DNA from: Lytechinus variegatus
Taxonomy: Eukaryota > Echinodermata > Echinoidea > Temnopleuroida > Toxopneustidae
Reading direction: 5' to 3'
Length of the DNA stretch: 64,000 nucleotides
NCBI RefSeq assembly: GCF_018143015.1
Contig: NC_054740.1
Location: 52,014,779-52,078,778 of the forward strand
Positions 47,601 through 58,200 of this stretch are shown piece after piece. The position numbers were made by a program, and so were the translations under genes. The notes under the pieces were generated by a model that had not been told where the DNA came from, did not search any database, and saw only the letters and a program-made list of their open reading frames with translations. How positions within the stretch are numbered: the first letter of the stretch is position 1; every line of letters begins with the position of its first letter.

Positions 47601-49775
47601 TTACCAAACAAAGTTACATACCAATATTTCATTTTTCATCCCCCACAATAAATGCACATATATATATATGTAATTGTCATTACAAAATTTTCTGTTTGAT
47701 TCTCGACCGTTCCAACCCCGATAACCCATCTTGGCCAGGTAATCCCCTTGTCTCAATTCACCACCACGGGCCAGCTAAACGAGCGTTGAGCCAAGGACGA
47801 AATGATAAATAACAGCTGTGCTATTACGTAAGACTTGTCTGCCTGTAGAAGGATCTTCGGAATGAAATTATTGTAATCGATATTAATCACGTTTTCAAAG
47901 GCATATTACATTCAGACATCCAATACTAGTCCATTCTCAATTTCGAATGAAGAAAATCGACCTCGAAATAAGGAAAGTAAGCGGAATAAAAATTACGGTA
48001 TGCTTAGCATGCAAGGACCGTGATGCATCCCATATAGTTTCCGTCCGTCCAGCAAGAAAATATGGGATGCATGCCGTTCACTCGCGCAATGATACAGTCT
48101 TAACGAAAGAAAGGAAGGAAGGAAGAGAGAGAGGGAGAGAGAAAGAAAGGAAGAAAAAAAGTTTCTATCAACGCGTGTATACATGGAACTCCATGCACTC
48201 ACCAGAACTACACACATTGCAATCCATCGTGTGTGGCCCCCTGCTGTGACCGTTGATGCTGGGGTGTATTATCTTCGGACCGAGGTCAAGAAACAGGTGT
48301 TTCTATACTTAGATTTCATGCCTGAGGGCAATAGGGTTTGTTGTATTGGGAGAAGAGATTTGATGATAAGGGAAACTGGGGTATACTGCTCTTCAAAGCA
48401 AGATTTTCGTCATGTAGACCTATTGACATGCATTCATGAGCATATTTGGATAAATGATTATAAAAAAAACGTTTTGGTAATTAAAGAGGCAGATAGACAC
48501 AGGTAGTGACAAAATGTATCTGTTGCCTCTGATAATTCACTCCTTCGTCCAAATTCTAAAAGCGTAGGCTACAATTTAAAGCCTTATCAATATACATTAA
48601 CAGCGATCACTTACAGTGCATGTGTCATTTGGGCCTGCTGCAATGCCAAATATCCCAGCAACAAGGAAAAACTGTGGAAACAGAAAAATTGAAAAAGTAA
48701 AATGTTACCAGTTTAAGAACTGTGGAAAAGGAAAATGGAAGGGTACAAAATAACCAATTTTCGCACCCACTCACTAATATACCTGAATAATATACTGGTA
48801 AAAACATGTACAAAATTACATAATTATATTTCATTATCTATTTATTGCTGCAACCATGAAGTTGAAGGTTGGTATAGTCGTAACATATATTGAATTTAAC
48901 TTTAAAATAGAAAGCTTTTTAAAGGTGCCCTCATTTAAAGTGGCCTTCAAATGTACCCCCTTCGATCCCCTCCCCCCCAAAAAAAAAGAGAGAAAAAAAA
49001 GAAAACTGAATTTGATGCCTAGATTTGTTGCACAACAGACACCGAAGCTTAATATATTTACAATGAAAGAACTGAAAACTATAAAATATGTCAAGTACCA
49101 AGTAGAACACAATTATGACTTGAAGAAAAATCATTTCCCAGCACATCAGTCTACTACTTCAACACATTTACACTCTTCCCACCAGAAATCATACATTACT
49201 TTAATAATGAATGAATGAACTACCGGACTACTGAAGTGGGAGGGCCCACTTTTCCAAAAGAAAAATGTTACAGCTCCCCCCCAAAAAAAAAACAAATCAT
49301 CATACGACTCATACTGTTCCCCCACCTTATGCCAAGGAGGGGACAAATTTTATTTAGTTTCCTATCGTCTTTTTCAAAAATTGTACACATTATTCTCAAG
49401 CTCCCCCCCCAACAAAAAATAATTTGCCAATGCATGGCCCGGCCACTTACCGCTAATCCTGACCAGAGCGGGGAACCCAACCAGGCCACTTGGCACCTCA
49501 AGATGAGCGTCACGATGCCCAAGAGGATGCAGAGGGCAGCACACGCAATGTGGGACCATCCCAGCTTCCTGGCAAAGGCTGCATTGTAGAGCGTCGAAGG
49601 AGCGGAGCCACTGTTCGCCCTCACAGTCTGGACAGAGAGAGGCTGGGAGGCCGACGGGCCAAGTATGTTGATCGAGTGGGAATGGCAGAGGTTCTCACCT
49701 GCTTCGATGGACATGCTGAGGCGAGTGGTTCGGGATGTCCTGTTCAAGAGAAAATCCATGGTTGCGCCTTCCTTT
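38699..49775 (-). CDS. MS4A/ENTREP-like four-helix membrane protein, 398 aa
   Basis: Minus-strand exons: 49775-49451 (16 nt of 5' UTR, ATG at 49759), 48671-48615, 45534-45388, 44721-44599, 41859-41751, 40515-40315, 38949-38699. All borders are GT-AG and phases agree (0, 0, 0, 0, 1, 1). Predicted helices lie at about 68-87, 97-116, 126-149 and 175-199. The motif LWSGLAFFLVAGIFGIAAG (98-116) is typical of the MS4A/CD20-like superfamily, which includes ENTREP/FAM189. The helix 3-4 loop has C155, C159, C164 and C168 (CX3CX4CX3C). The cytosolic tail has a Q5 run, is Pro/Thr-rich, and carries LPPY (336-339) and PPPY (386-389). In ENTREP1 such PY motifs recruit WW-domain HECT ligases such as ITCH, so an endosomal ubiquitin-adaptor role is inferred. 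Exact orthology is not settled. The exon 1 acceptor implies a separate 5' UTR exon. Confidence 0.85.
39564..39571. promoter_or_regulatory. CRE palindrome in MS4A/ENTREP-like intron 6
   Basis: Perfect TGACGTCA, followed by two copies of CGTGCAATTTTGGATCC about 26 nt apart. Regulatory function is not shown. Confidence 0.25.
40660..40740. repeat. ATTC/ATTT microsatellite
   Basis: Runs of TTCA and TTTA tetranucleotides next to MS4A/ENTREP-like exon 6. Confidence 0.85.
41313..41579 (-). mobile_element. Full-length tRNA-derived SINE
   Basis: On the minus strand the head reads GGAGCGTTGTGGCCCAGTGG (A box) through GGTTCGAATCCCAG (B box). The core GCCATGGCGTAATTTCC... CTGCACTCGACCCAGGTGAG follows, then a tail ending in GCGCAATATAAATATCC. 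It lies in intron 5 of the MS4A/ENTREP-like gene, in the gene's sense orientation. Confidence 0.85.
42605..42690. repeat. G/C-run hairpin
   Basis: Alternating G and C runs (GGGGGGATATATCCCCCC, then GTGGGGGGATGG and ATCCCCCCAATA) form a compact inverted repeat in intron 4 of the MS4A/ENTREP-like gene (between its exons 44721-44599 and 41859-41751). Confidence 0.6.
44291..44440 (-). mobile_element. SINE copy lacking its tRNA head
   Basis: It matches the core and tail of 41313-41579 (GAGTGCAGCACAATGTGGAT, TTTCTTGCTGAAGGAAATTA, GCCATGGTTGGGATTC) and stops at the B box, as at 8557-8757. The tail side starts in ATTATTATTACCCC. Confidence 0.8.
47680..47880. mobile_element. Possible LINE 3' tail
   Basis: The end TAGAAGGATCTTCGGAATGA followed by AAT-rich sequence has the look of LINE 3' UTRs in marine invertebrates. 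The sequence before it reads open for a short way but has no recognised domain. Weak call. Confidence 0.3.
48105..48160. repeat. GGAA/GAGA simple repeat
   Basis: Purine-only run in intron 2 of the MS4A/ENTREP-like gene. Confidence 0.8.
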
Positions 49776-50787
49776 CTGTAGCAAGAAAATGATGTATCAT
49801 CTTATAGCTTATTATTATGAACTAGGTTTGACACACTCTTTATAAAGACTTTTTTACATTGAGAAAATTCAACTGTCATGGTTGTAAAGAATAAATTCAG
49901 ATTCAGATTTATTTCCAACAGAACATAAAGAACATGCAAATTATTATCTTACATTTATAGGAAACATTTACAATATGAATAATTGTCATTTGAATTACAT
50001 TCCATAACATCAATGAAGATTAACACAGGTATTTACATAATATGGTACATTTTGTAGACATAATTTATACATGTACATATGCACTGTAAATAGAAAAAAG
50101 GATCTGTGGAAATAGGAGATTCACTCAAAAGCATAGCTTTTATAATCAATCTTCCTAAGGAGAGAGGAGGGAGGGAGAGAGAGAGACGCAATAGTTGCTA
50201 TTTGCCTAAAGAGACTTGCTGGTAACAGATAAAAAGAACAAGATAACACACACAACAAGACAAAATTATAAGAATTATAACAAAATGAAATATAAAACAA
50301 AAACGAGACGACAATGTGGATATATAAACATGAGATACTGATGAAGACAAATAAAAAAAAGTTGTGGTCTTAGGGGAAACTGAGGCAAGAAAATTAGTTT
50401 TGAAGTCCTCTGTAGAATGGCCCAGCCCCATAGCAAGGCATCAGATGGATCATTAAAGTTGTCTATTGACATGCCAAAAATTATGCACTAACATTATATT
50501 TCGAGAGAATATAAGCAAAATTACCCAAAGGCTACATGTACATGCCCCGCGCGAAATTCGCCATTGGATTAGGAGGTAAATTCATTGGTATGGGGTAGTG
50601 CAAACCGGCTTCAAATCACCAATTTTGAGATGTTTACAAGAAAGGGGAAGGAGTGAGTCTGTGTTCGATAGTAAGTTTAGTCACTATAGAGTATGCTTTT
50701 TTTACCAAAAAGTGACAGTTTGTCACTAGTTTTTGAAAGCAAGTATTTGTTACCCTTGCCAATGGTTCGGGTAGGTGTACCTACAGC

Positions 50788-50940
50788 ATTGGCGGCGGAA
50801 GCCAAAAATGTTAGGAGGGGACAACCAAAAAAGAAAAAAAAAAAAAAAAAGGTCATCAACAACAAATTTAGGGGGGGGACCGTCCCCCCTCCTCAAATTT
50901 AGGGGGGGACACGTCCCCCGTCCCCCCGCTTCCGCCGCCT
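50788..50940. mobile_element. GGCGGCGGAAGC hairpin with C/G runs
   Basis: It starts GGCGGCGGAAGCC and ends GCTTCCGCCGCC, with an internal A run and repeated AAATTTAGGGGGGGAC. It is the same kind of G-run hairpin as those at about 26940-27215, 56160-56440, 24505-24722 and the ends of 6641-8412. Confidence 0.7.
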
Positions 50941-51510
50941 ATGACCTACAGTGTTGCATACATTTGATATTACAGTATATAGATTCGACTGAAATAAATA
51001 TAAAGTTACTGATTAGCAACATTTCATTTGATAATACCGTAATGTAATTTTGTCCTGAATTATAATTCAAACTTTTAATACGTGTTAGCATTATTTTCAT
51101 CAATGCATTAATATTTCCCCCAAATTGGGAGTTCAAGCTAATCTCTCTTGTAAATCCTTCATCACTTTGATTTATGTTCTCTCCGAACATATTTGATAAA
51201 ACCTTGTATTGAGTAAAGAAGCTACATACACTGTATGAAAGAAAAATCATCAATACTAAAACCAGTCGTAATTGAACTACATGTATGATACAAGTACTTA
51301 TAATTGCATTAATTCATAGCGATGTATAGAGAATCAGTTATTAATTTTACTTTCTAATATACACAAATATGCTAACAAACATCATGTTGAAATTCCATCA
51401 CTTCATACAACTGGAAATATCTTTAAGTAAGTGAAAAATAGCATACATATTTTCTTCGAACATAAAAGTATGCATTATCACAAAATAGTACGAAAAGTGG
51501 TCTGACTTAC

Positions 51511-51704
51511 CAGAGCCATCCAAATATCAGAAGTAAATTTAGAAGCAAAAGAAATATCAAACATGAACATGAAACATCAACAGAATTAGAAATTGTCCTC
51601 TGTCCGAGCACAGTGCTAATGGTCTTCATTCTGCTCAGTCTTAACATGGTTAAGTTTATTGAAGTCATAAATGGTTGCAGTCTCTCTGCCATCTCCAAGT
51701 TCAT
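51511..51704 (-). other. Candidate 5' UTR exon of MS4A/ENTREP-like gene, with uORF
   Basis: The block ends on the minus strand at a consensus donor GTAAGTCAG. If spliced to the acceptor at 49776, an upstream frame starting at 51704 ends in TGA at the junction, six codons before the main ATG and in the same frame. Exon identity is inferred from the donor and from the need for an upstream exon. Confidence 0.35.
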
Positions 51705-54132
51705 ATCAGTCTATATACATCGTCTTTGTCGTTACCGATGTCCGTTATGCCATTGCTGTGTTGTATCGTGTCTTTGTTGTTGTTTATGTTACTTTCCTTG
51801 TTGTTTATGTTACTATCCTTGTTCGTCCATCTGTTTCTTCCGTCTGCTTTTCCGCCTTGACGGTACATCGACCTGTCCTTTCCATGATCACTGTCTGATT
51901 CGGCGTCATTGAGGGTATCCATTGCCCTCAATTTTCATCCTTTTTGTCCTGCTCCTTAGAATAAAACTTCAATGCCAAACTTGATTCGGGAAGAGGTAGA
52001 GGCAGTTGGTATAATATTAGGAGTCTTCGAAGCAATCCTCCATCTCTTGTCATGTATGTATGACATGATCACCAGTATTATCTATGCAGTTATTTACTAA
52101 TTGCTGGTTGAAATATGGGTTCTCCACCATGTTGTCTTGGGGGTTGGATCTAATGCTCCTTTACTTTCAACTAGACTTAAATAAGACAAATGGATGCAGG
52201 ATGTACAGTTTATATATATACATTTATTAATCAAAGGTAAATGATAGTTTTGGTAATGATATCAAAATGAGTTCGTACAGAATCCAATGAAATGACCACC
52301 AAAGTGTCTGTTTGTATAAATAAAACGTATGTGCCAAAGGATTCTGGAAGAAATTGTGTAATTGCCGAGAAATCAGCAAATAAGCACAGGATTCGGATAG
52401 AGCGTCGGGCCCGACATTCAAAGCAATAATTATACACTGTCCCACGTGCGCTTATCTGTGTTGGGGATCTTCAGTCTGAACATTTTTAGGCCTAGATTTC
52501 TAGATTTCACAAAGTTTTACAGACTTTCTCATGAAATCAGTGTTTACTGCAACTACTGGAATTTCTCTTTAAAGATGATTACTTGATGATGACAATGATA
52601 ACAAATAATACAGGAACATGAGTTAAGTCTGATGGTGACTATACTCTGAAGATGAAGATAATATAAATGCTGCAAACTAATGTAGTATACTTTTCTGTAG
52701 CTCTAAGCTCCAACCTCTAATCTATCTGTATGCTGGAACAATCTCTAAAGTAATATGCTTTGGTTCAGAAGTGAACCCCTTTTATATTGGTCTAGTCCAG
52801 ACTCTTTACAACCAAACAGGTGTTGGTCAACCCATGGACTAGGTCCATGGTCAACCTTGGACGCTTGACCAAAACAATCTGTACATCATAAATTTACTCT
52901 GAATTGGGGAGTTGACCTGCCATTTAGGGAGAACATGAAATGTAGTGAAGAAGAAACCCATAAAAAATGTGTGCGTCAGAAGTTTAGCTGGAAGAATGAG
53001 TAATACTTTCATAAGAAAGGTTGGAGTTGGTAAACATATGATTTCTTGTTATACTTCCTGTAGAAGTATGGATGAAGTATTGATTATGAATTGATATATT
53101 ATTGAATATGTGAGATAGGTCTTATCATCACATAACAATAACAATGTTATTCTATAACATCATCATGCCATGGACATGGATCACGTTAAAACGTTATGCC
53201 CATCTACAACATGTATGCGATCCGAATTTCAAATTAATTGTAATAAAATTTGATATGGATATTCAAACTAAAAAAATATTATGGATCAGAGTTCAGAATA
53301 GTGGTAGGACTACTGAAATCGAAATTCAGTCTAGTAACAAAAACAAATTCAATTCAAAATTGTAATGTAACATGAATGTAATGACATCATTGTCGGCTGC
53401 AACTTGAAGCCAATTTGGACTGTCTTTACTTTGTCTTTAGTCTAGACTTTACTCCAACCACAACTTAAGGCTTGTCACAAAGTAAAAATAATATGATTTT
53501 ACTTTTCCTAAATAACTTGTTAGTAACTATATCAATCATGTGTATGCCTGCACACTCTTTTTAAATGAGATGGAGTAACAGCAAACAAAATCCTTTGAAC
53601 AAGCTTCGAAGCCGCCAGCAGAAAGTATGTCAGGCATGCACTTTGCTCAACATCTCTTGCAATTGTGTAGACAAATGATTCCCGCATGACTCCACAGCTA
53701 TAGCTACAGGGAAATATGCTATTGTGATGCAAAAATAAACTATGTCCTGAAATATGACTCAAATTTCCTCGACTGGGCATGTGCAGGCACTCATCTGGCA
53801 TATACAATAATGAATAGCAATACTCCATCGACCACATTTGACATTTTCATTTGCCGCAAATGACCAGAGAAGTGTCAAAATCTGGTTTCAGTAAAGGTCT
53901 AATTCTTACTTTTTCCACTAATTACAATGTACATGTAGGCCTAAAGAGGTAAATTGATATAATCTGGGCAAATATCTCAGTGTAATAATAGTGCTTGGTT
54001 ATTGATGTCCTGTCATGCGTACAAATTTCTGTTTGTTTATTGATATAAGATGGAAATTTGATCCAAATGTATATTCGCAAGATTTCACTCCTCGGATTTC
54101 TTCACTGAAACTGGCGGCTTCGAAGGCGGACA

Positions 54133-54342
54133 TCAAAAAGGTCTTAACTGCCGTTCTTTCTTTCGTGCTTCTATATACTTAGAAATGAACAGCTGCTTGA
54201 ATAAATTTGTTGCCTGTGGCTGTGTTGGAACTCCAATCATAGAAACTTCTTGCTCTAACTTAAATTTAAAAAAATACTTCTTGCCTTGGTCTTGGAACTT
54301 TCTGGAATACAAAATGCGATTTCTTGAAATATTGCACGGCAC
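54133..54342 (-). CDS. Unassigned short ORF, 69 aa
   Basis: A minus-strand open frame from ATG at 54342 to a stop at 54133. It is lysine/arginine-rich at the end (KYIEARKKERQLRPF) and lies below a CpG-rich patch. The middle, KLEQEVSMIGVPTQPQATN, looks more protein-like than the neighbouring shadows. A second start 20 nt upstream opens another frame (MRSGAVQYFKK) that closes at a T run, so a frameshifted relic is possible. I do not recognise a family. It could also be 5' UTR. Confidence 0.25.
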   Translation of the reverse strand: MPCNISRNRILYSRKFQDQGKKYFFKFKLEQEVSMIGVPTQPQATNLFKQLFISKYIEARKKERQLRPF

Positions 54343-55264
54343 CGGATCGCATAGTGTGTGAGACTCGACGGCCGGGCTTTAACGTTTATAGGCGTTTGTT
54401 ATGACATTGACAGAGTGCAGTTGACCGTTGCTGACTTCATAAGATATTGAACTACCGTTCCATAAATGCATGCACAGCGCAGCGTGCATCGTATCATTCC
54501 CTTCGCTGCAACAACGCAAGCCGAGCGAGGCACGAAGTGCGAAGATTAAAATTTAGAAAAGAAAAAATGTATAAATGAATTAATCATGATTATGAAGTCA
54601 TACCACTACATGACTTGAAATCTGCCCCCTAATTGCTGGTGAGGTACCCAAATAGAAATCTACCATCTGCTACTTGGGTCGTCTTAATTCGTAGTATAAT
54701 TCCTTAATTTGAAGGGAAAATGGCAGTGTGGGACTGCGACTTCTCTCGCTGATGATGATGCTAAATCCGCTAGGCCTATTTTTTTTTCTGATGTAAAGAA
54801 CTTGCGAATCGAGATATCTTTCTCTCAATCTTCGTGTAGTAATCTCATGCATATACTACGTAGGACCGTACCAGTGGCCTAGCTTTAGTGTATAGATCTT
54901 TCTTATATATTCCCTTCATCCGATCGATCCGATCCCACACACATTCACGCTAACGACAGATGGCGGTCGACCGAATTGGGCGTTCATAACATAAGTTGGT
55001 GAGAAAACTAAATAAGAGTAAGAATAAGAATAGAACCATTTTTACAAGTATTATCCTGCCTTTTTAATATCTGTAGGCCATTATTATTGACTTGTCATTT
55101 TTGTCTCACATTCAGACAGTTGGGAGTAGCTACACGGTTCGCACAACGCATCCTGACGCCGCAGTCACAATCTGCAATATCTGATGAGCGGTGACAGAAT
55201 CGATTACAACGGGGAACTTCGGCGACAGTTGCATTGACATCACCCATCAGACTCTGACTCGGAC

Positions 55265-58200
55265 ATGGCGGCAGCGAGTACCGGTAGGACTCAATCCGAG
55301 GAAATTGATGATGTGAAGTTATCACTTGAAGGCATCAACCTTCTGCTCAACAATGGCTTTAAAGAAGCGATGGAAATATTTTCCAAATACAGGTGAGTTT
55401 TTGTTACTCCATCAATAACCGCTAATAGTAATACCATGGCTACACTACGCTCCACCTACCCGAACTTGGGGATGGTGAACTCGATCGGATATTCATATTC
55501 CGAGTGTCAAAGGTGGGATGGAAATGTTCTTTATTGTGAAAATTATAGGAAAAAATATAACGAGAAAGTAAGGTAGCTTAATTTCTTACTCTTCACCCGT
55601 ATTTCACTCTGTGTCCATCCTCCGATTATCCTAAAAATTGGTGATTTTGGGCCAGTATCTTTTTCCTCACACATTATTCACGGCCAATTTCAAAACATTG
55701 CATGCGATCGGTCGCAGGTCAAACCGTTGCCAGAATATGATCCCCAATGCATGTTAAACATGTCTCTCTCTGTCTGTCTGTTTGAATATGTCTATCTGTC
55801 TGTATCTATACACAACAAAAAAAGTAAGTCCCCCCTAAATCAAATTGCTGTAACTTTTGAACCAAATTATTTTGAGATATGGTATTTCATGGGTAGTTTT
55901 CTACACTCATTAGGCAACTCCTGGGGAAAAATGAGATCGATCGGTTGAGTCATGCATGAGTAATTAAAGATTGAATTAAAAATGACCATTTTTGAAAGTC
56001 ACAAGTGTCGTTTTTCAGATTGTGCAAATAGAAATATTGGGCAAAAATTGTTTTTAGGTGAATTTTATGGTGTTTTGCTGTTTTACTATCCATCATTTAA
56101 CCACTTCAGACCAAATTTTGATATCGTATGTTCATGGTTGAGTGAGCACGATGTATTGCAGAGGCCGCGGAAGCGGGGGGGGGGGGGGGCTGTGGGGCTT
56201 CAGCCCCCCACTTTTTTTTATAAGCAAGTGCAAAAATGTAATACGATTGTGATTTGATTTTTGGCATGGTCAGCCCCCCCCCCCCCTCCACTTTGAAAAC
56301 TGCTCTGTGGCCCCTGTATTGTGACGTATCATCATAGGGGGAGGTAGTATCTTCTACAACTTGTTAGATCATGTTAAAATTTGAACATGTTGATGGATCC
56401 CCGATTGTAGGCCCCTCCCCCTTTTAAAATTCTGGATCCACCACTGATCTGTCCATACATTCAACTGATTCTTAGAAATTGTTAGGAAAAGAATACATTT
56501 ATGCAGTATAGTGTATTCATTCCTAAGTTTTCAAATGAGCTCGCTCAACCATGAAAATGGTTAAAGTTCAGAAAGTGTTTGGTGATAGAAATGATGACAC
56601 ATTTGAAACCAAATTTGCCCCCAATACTTACTTTATTACCCTTTAAAATGAGTCTGTGACATTGAAAATACCAATTTTCCCACTTTGATGCGTGCTCACT
56701 CATCCATAACTAAACAGATCGATTTCATTTTTGCACAGAATTCTGCCCATAGGTTGATAAACATTACTGCCAAACGACATTGCTAAAGACAGCCTTGAAA
56801 AAAAGTTCCACCATATTGAATAAGGGGTTACATATGCTTAAACATATGCACCCATAATGTACACAAGTCTATGAGAGAGGAAGTCAAAATTCTAACAAAT
56901 ATGAAATGAGGGTTTGTTTCATGGACGGTTTTTGTTACTTCTGCTAACAGTTATTTCATGAAAATTCGCACATGGCTTCTGAGTAACACTATCCAAAAGG
57001 TGCGCACACCAAAATAACCATTTGATACGGTACAGAGTGGGGCCAAGGCCTTGAACTTTCTTCTCATTTGCATAATTTTCGAATATTGTGTGCTCACTGA
57101 TGCATTAAACATCGGGATTTTCATAAAAATCAAATCAAATGAACTGTACAAGGAGTTTTGTGACAGATATCCATAGTTACAAACTGCATTTTTTCCAATA
57201 ACGTAAAAAAGAGCTAATCACATTCCACATGTTCATTCAAGCGTAAATGTTTAATTTGACACCTTTGAATCATTGAAGCATGTTAATTGGTCATGAACAT
57301 AACAAAAAAGTTGAGAAAAGATCATTTTCAGTTACCAAAATGAAGCAATACTTGCCTACGATATTTTAAAATCGCATTTTTTGTTTCCAATAAATGTTCA
57401 TTGAACCGTGAAACGATGAATATTGTTGAAGATAGTCTTCCCCAAAATAACTGTCATCATATTTTAGCATTTTTATTGATAGAAATGTGTAAAAATCCAA
57501 TTATAGCCAATTTGGACTTGAGTTTATTCAGCCGTGAAATTTAGTTAAAAAAGTTGTATTGTCTTTTAGAAAGTACCTTTTTCAAGCCTTCTGACCATTT
57601 TTCATGATGAGAATGTGGAATTAGTTCTAATAAAATGGAATCAAAGTCATGATATTTTGCTTGTGACTTTTGAAAATTGACATTTTTGCCTTCTGACGGT
57701 GCTCACTGAAGCATGACGTAAGATACGTCCACAACATTTACTCAGAGGGTAGCTTATAAAATTACCTACACGCTCATGTAAAAATATATCAAAAACTCGC
57801 ATTGGTTCGGAAATTATTGATGTTTGTTTAGGGGGGGACTTACTTTTTTTGTTGTGTATATATGTCTGTCTGTGTGTCTATCTGTCTGTCTGTCTGTCCG
57901 CCTGCCTGCCTGTCTGTCAGTCTGTCTATCTTTGTCTGTTTGTCTGTCTCTCTATCTCTCTATTTATCTATCTATCTATCTGTCTAGCTGTCTATCTATC
58001 TTTCTATCTATCTATCTTTTCTGTCTGTCCGTCCGTCCATCTATATATCTATATATATATCTATCTATCTATCTATTTAAGACATAATATATCTACCTTT
58101 CTTCTATTAATCTATCCACTTATCATTTATCTCTCCATCTATCTATTTACCTATCTTTCTTATGTGTATCTGTCTAAATATGTATGTCTATCTGACTGTG

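Larger units (their letters stand above)
49776..55264. other. Divergent interval between MS4A/ENTREP-like gene and TTC39C
   Basis: Both genes start outward from here. A good minus-strand donor (CTG|GTAAGT, exon side 51511) may end the noncoding first exon of the MS4A/ENTREP-like gene. A G-rich hairpin lies at 50788-50940. GC-rich, CpG-bearing patches lie at 54310-54540 and 54920-55264. The stretch 51.9-54.1 kb holds nothing I can name. Confidence 0.5.

Noticed and set aside
48183-48506. 107-codon plus-strand frame, and a possible minus-strand cassette exon at about 48202-48258 with donor GTGAGT
   Set aside because: The plus frame has no domain. Every minus-strand exon that ends at that donor is 38, 41 or 56 nt, which would break the frame between two exons that join in phase without it.
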